Source of the DNA: Phoebastria nigripes
Lineage: Eukaryota; Chordata; Aves; Procellariiformes; Diomedeidae
Assembly (NCBI GenBank): GCA_035582835.1
Contig: JAYKAV010000311.1
Location: forward strand, 124,001 to 188,000
Direction: 5' to 3'
Length of the DNA: 64,000 nt
Part shown: piece by piece, positions 60,060 through 64,000 of the stretch
Layout: the number at the start of each line of letters is the position of its first letter
Numbering within the stretch: the stretch's first letter is position 1
Notes under the pieces: model-generated
The model's input: the letters and a program-made list of their open reading frames with translations, nothing else
Databases searched by the model: none
Told to the model about the DNA's origin: nothing
Program-made: the position numbers and the translations under genes

Positions 60060-63000
60060 GTATAGTAACTGGCTGATTCCAAATTTTGTGCATTACATAA
60101 CTTCATCAGTAACGTGATCAACCGGTTTGCTGATCAAAGAGTACCTCTTCTACAAAGCTGCCTATAAATTACCTGTCTGTGGTATACAATGGTGTTCCCT
60201 GTCTTTGTAACTAGACATTTCCAAGTTGCGGAATAGATTATGATCACAACTGAGAACTTAGATGTTTACTGGTTTTGGTACTAGTAGTTTATAATACTTT
60301 TTCTTTCCAAAAGAAATACTGCTGAAGTGCAGAATCTCACTCAAACACCTAGTGATAAGCCCTATCTACTTAGACATGCTCAGGCATGTCCTTATAAAAG
60401 AACTATTGAAATTCATGATTTGCGGCATCCTTTAAAATTCTGAGCCTGAATTGTTGATGAAGACATTTTCCTTTCCTGCTTGTGCGTCATTTATTATGAA
60501 GCCCCTTAACATTAGAATAAATCATGTGGAATGATCTTTTTGTCCACATTTTTTTAATGCAGAGTCTCTTTATATAGGCATTGCCCCTCTCATTTATAAA
60601 GGTTGCCATGTGAAGACCAGACACTTGATGTCCTTAGTACTTGTCTATCTGGAGGCTTGCAGTGTATCCTATTTCGAATACATAGATTTCCACAAATGTT
60701 GCGATAAAAGTGATAGCAAGTCTAAAGATAAGATTTTTCAGATGAAACTGACTGTATTAAACTGTCAAGTTATTCTTATTCTTAAATTCTACATTAGCCT
60801 TTGGTTTTTGTAGTCAGGTCTTGTACAAGCTGCTGCTTAACAGGTGACTTGAGTGCCTGGATCTTTAAAGTGTCTCTCAGACAGACTGTAAAATATTATC
60901 AAAGACTGTAACTCAGGCTTATGTTCAGGAAAGCTGTGAAGAGTAGGAAATAAAGTCATTGCCATGGTTGGTAACAGAAAGATAAATCCCTCCTTTCCTA
61001 ATGGTTAAAGAAATAATTTTTATGAAGGAAGCTCTTCTGATAAAGACAGAACACTGCTTGGTAGCAGGAGGAATCGCATACTAAATGAATGTAGGTAAAA
61101 TATCGAGTATACCAACTGGTGAATTTTTGTCCATCATTTCAGTCGGGAATGGAATCCGTGTTTCCAAGTTTCTTGTCGTCTTTTGCCCATTTGGCTTTTT
61201 TGGTTTACTGCTGTGATCTAGTGGATAGGTTGTCCTTCGGCGGGATTTCCCGTATTTTGGCATGCTGCATTTCCTCTGTAGGAGGAAATAACTGCATCCT
61301 TGTTTGTGCAGTGTTCAGTCTACAACTGATATCAGGAAGGAAGCTGGTTTTACCTGTCCCTCCATAGCAGTTGTCTTAAAGAGACTGCTAGTATTCAAAA
61401 CAGTAAATACAAGAGGGTATTCTAACCCACCACAGTGGCTGTTATTCTTCTCGCTTTTACCTAGAATGTATGTCCCTGGGGGTAAAACCACCGTTTGTGG
61501 AAAAGGAGCATTATTGTCTACAACTTATCCAGCATCAAGTACTGTTATTTAAATTGTATTGGAGCCTAGATGTTGACAGGACACTGTGTGATAACTCTTT
61601 CAAAGTTCTCTCTGTGTAATTTACAGACTGGAAGGTCAGTAATGCCACCTGGTGTCCTAGCTCAGTTTCTTTTTCATGGGTCTCTCCTGTGGGCCTTCCT
61701 TCGGTTATTCAGTTCTCACTTAGTTGTTCTTTTCTTTGACGTTTAAAAAATGAATCCTTCTAAATCCTTTTGAATCCATGTATATATTGGCTGTTCAATA
61801 TGGATATGTGTGTGGTCCAATAATTTTTCCATACTCATAATATTTTAAAGATACTAGAACTTAGATTATGGAAAGGGGAATCCTTCCATCNTCTATATTG
61901 TTATTGTAAATTTAAATTCAAGATGTGTTATAATTCCTCAGAAAGTATGGCCTCATTACATAAAACAATCTCTTGACTCAAAATAGAGTTGCAAGTTTTG
62001 TATGTGCTAAGAAGAAATTTGTTGTTTGTAACAACTGTTGTTAATAGAAAGATAGCCTGAACAGAGCAGTAACTACTTTGGGGGGGGGCGGGAAATCCAG
62101 ATTTTTCTTCTCCAGTACACATTTTAAAAGAATTTTCAGTGGAAAAGGTTTCAGGTTCAGTGTGCAAAGCATACTGGAAAAGAGATTATTAAGAAGCTGT
62201 TAGTCTTTCATCTAGAATTTCAAAAATATTTACAGGCTTCCAGGACAAATTTCAAGTATTACTCTTTTAATGGCAAAGTAAGAAGAATTTATTAATTAAT
62301 TTCTGATTAATTATAACCTGATTTTTTAGCACTTTGAAAGAAATCTATAGAAAGAAAAGGATTAATCTCTGAAGTTAATTCTTACCATTTTCAAAGTAAA
62401 AATGACCATCTTTTGGATTTATAAGAAACAGTTAAGTTCTGAGTCAGAGCATGGCCAGAAACGCAATGATTTCTTTGCAAAAAGCAGCACGTCTTTGATA
62501 CTGCTATATGTTGAATATTAGCTACTGAATAACTTACTTAATTGTCAGGAAATGTTAGACTACGGAGACACATTCTGAAAGAAAAGGAAACATTCCTGCC
62601 ATGCTGTTGCCCTCAAATGCATTTCCAGTACTACAAAATAGTACCAGTGGTCATATCAACTTTCCAAGTTAAAGTAAAATCATGTTAGGTAGATAATAAG
62701 ATCTAGCTTTCTAGGATTTAGAATTTTTCTTTCTTTGTACCATTTAAAGTCTCCTAATGACTAAATTCTAAAATAAATGCTTCATCCCACTGGAGAATTT
62801 TCTTATGGCTTTATTTTATTTGCTAGATTATTTTAGTTGCTCAAGACTCAATTAACTGTGCAGTTTAAAAGTGCAGGGGGAAGAATTATAATGGTCTTGC
62901 TGTTGCTGCTCTGAATGAATATCTCATTAATAGAACTCAGGAATATAATCTCTGATGATGTTGCATTTCTGAATGACTAACAGTGTAGTCAGAATCTTTA

Positions 63001-64000
63001 CAGTCATGTGTGGAGAGGCAAGCCAAAACTCAAATTAGTTTTTAGTAAATAGACTTGCAGTTGCATAATCACACTTTTCATTAACCAAATACTTTCCTTG
63101 TTTTCTGCAACAGTTGTTTTTCAGAAGGATTTTCAGATGCCTGCTTTTTTTATTTTTTCCTTTTCCCTCCACTTTTTTAAGAGTTCAGCCTCCACTTGCA
63201 GCTTGATGCTGTTGTTAGGGTGAGCTGATAACTACCTGCCCCAAAAGGGAGTGGAGCTCACAGGCACTTTTCCCCTAACAGCTTCAATTGCATTCGTGCT
63301 TTCATTGCATTCCTGGCACTGGCACTCCGCTGGCTCCAGGGAGAGCTAACTCCTGGACTTGAGCAGCAGGAAGCTACCCCTCCTCCCAATAAATAAATAA
63401 AATAAAAGTTTTCTGCCAGTTCATTAGGGGACAAGCGTGTACCGGTGTCGGTGCGAAGTCTATGCTGAGAGCAACCTGCTGAAGGTGAAGGTGGCAGTCA
63501 AACTATTCCTTTTGGTGGCAAGTAGCTGCAAGGTTGTGTTTGCAGTTACGTTTAGTACTCCCTCAGTATAAGCATCTGAATATGCGTCCCACTTGCTCAG
63601 GACTCTGCAGCTCCTCCTCACATCTGGACTGACAGAAGGAGGTCTGTGTCCTTNATCTATTTTTAGCTACCCTGAAAGTCTGACTGCAGATGTTAGTGCT
63701 TTAGTGAAAATAGCCACCAGACTCTCAGCGTATTGTCTACGTTTTGCCGGACAATACACAGAATCTGGCAGCTGACCTTGCTTCCAGCTCGCCCGTGGTT
63801 GGAAGAAGAGCGTTAGGGCTGGCCCAGGGAGCACATCAGCTGCGGTGCTCCGGTGGTGTTCCACACTGGACTTCAGAAACCTTCTTGGCAAAAAGACTGC
63901 TGAAAAGCTTATGTCTCTGAAAAATATTTTNCCTTGGACTAAATTACATTTGATGAAATTGTTTTAAATATCTCCCCATGAAATGATTCCTGTTTTCTTA
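60060..64000 (+). other. MAP3K5: MAP3K5 intron 15 (5' part)
   Basis: I looked for the next kinase exon (the human peptide beginning YSQPLHEEIALHK) and found nothing like it, so the intron runs past the window end. A putative AATAAA lies near 60513-60520. There is a G run with one C at about 62082-62093 and an (AAAT)-like patch near 63388-63408. Several single Ns occur. No other supported feature. Confidence 0.85.

Noticed and set aside
63420..63560. GC-richer stretch near the window end considered as the next kinase exon
   Set aside because: No frame encodes the expected ASK1 continuation (YSQPLHEE...), and no AG acceptor with a matching phase leads into it.
1..64000. Search for CRISPR arrays, tRNA/rRNA genes, operons, phage or bacterial genes, and endogenous retroviral genes
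   Set aside because: None seen. Repeats are CR1 fragments or simple sequence, and the only supported coding sequence is the spliced MAP3K5.

Overview
This is vertebrate, almost certainly avian, genomic DNA. Nearly all of it is intronic, and it covers the 5' half of one plus-strand gene, MAP3K5 (ASK1, apoptosis signal-regulating kinase 1). The bird assignment rests on several chicken-repeat-1 (CR1) fragments ending in the typical ATTCTATG-type 3' repeats, the lack of any mammalian SINE or LINE1, moderate intron sizes and a low repeat load. Single Ns and one 270-N gap show a draft assembly. There is no bacterial, plasmid, phage or CRISPR content.

Fourteen coding exons can be placed exactly: 10376-10515, 13405-13428, 22831-23024, 23290-23458, 24413-24519, 28125-28295, 33573-33685, 40294-40453, 42607-42760, 45660-45767, 51156-51205, 56424-56519, 57900-57981 and 59926-60059. 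All have an AG acceptor and a GT donor. Phases agree at every junction, giving 1702 nt (2 nt + 566 codons + 2 nt) with no stop or frameshift. Aligned from memory to human ASK1 they cover about residues 151-716 with no gap. That is most of the thioredoxin-binding domain (exons 2-4), the TPR-rich central regulatory region (exons 5-10), the PH-like domain (exons 11-14) and the start of the kinase N-lobe up to the beta-3 lysine (exon 15). Exon numbers assume one coding exon upstream. That exon, the rest of the kinase domain and the C-terminal coiled coil/SAM region lie outside the window.

Layout: 1-10375 is the tail of intron 1, with an odd G-run-flanked CpG-rich islet at 3506-3690 and a long poly-C tract at 7365-7427. 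10376-24519 holds exons 2-6, including a 24-nt microexon. 24520-60059 holds exons 7-15, separated by introns of about 1.4-6.6 kb that carry the CR1 copies, the N gap, a 39-bp triplication and a 96-nt purine tract. 60060-64000 is the start of intron 15, where no further exon was found.

I found no previously undescribed biological system. The points most worth a second look are the symmetric microexon encoding a redox-domain cysteine, the CpG islet with a good splice donor in intron 1, the kinase-less product predicted if intron 15 is retained, and several sequence structures (41-bp palindrome duplication, 39-bp triplication, purine tract) that may be structural or assembly-related.
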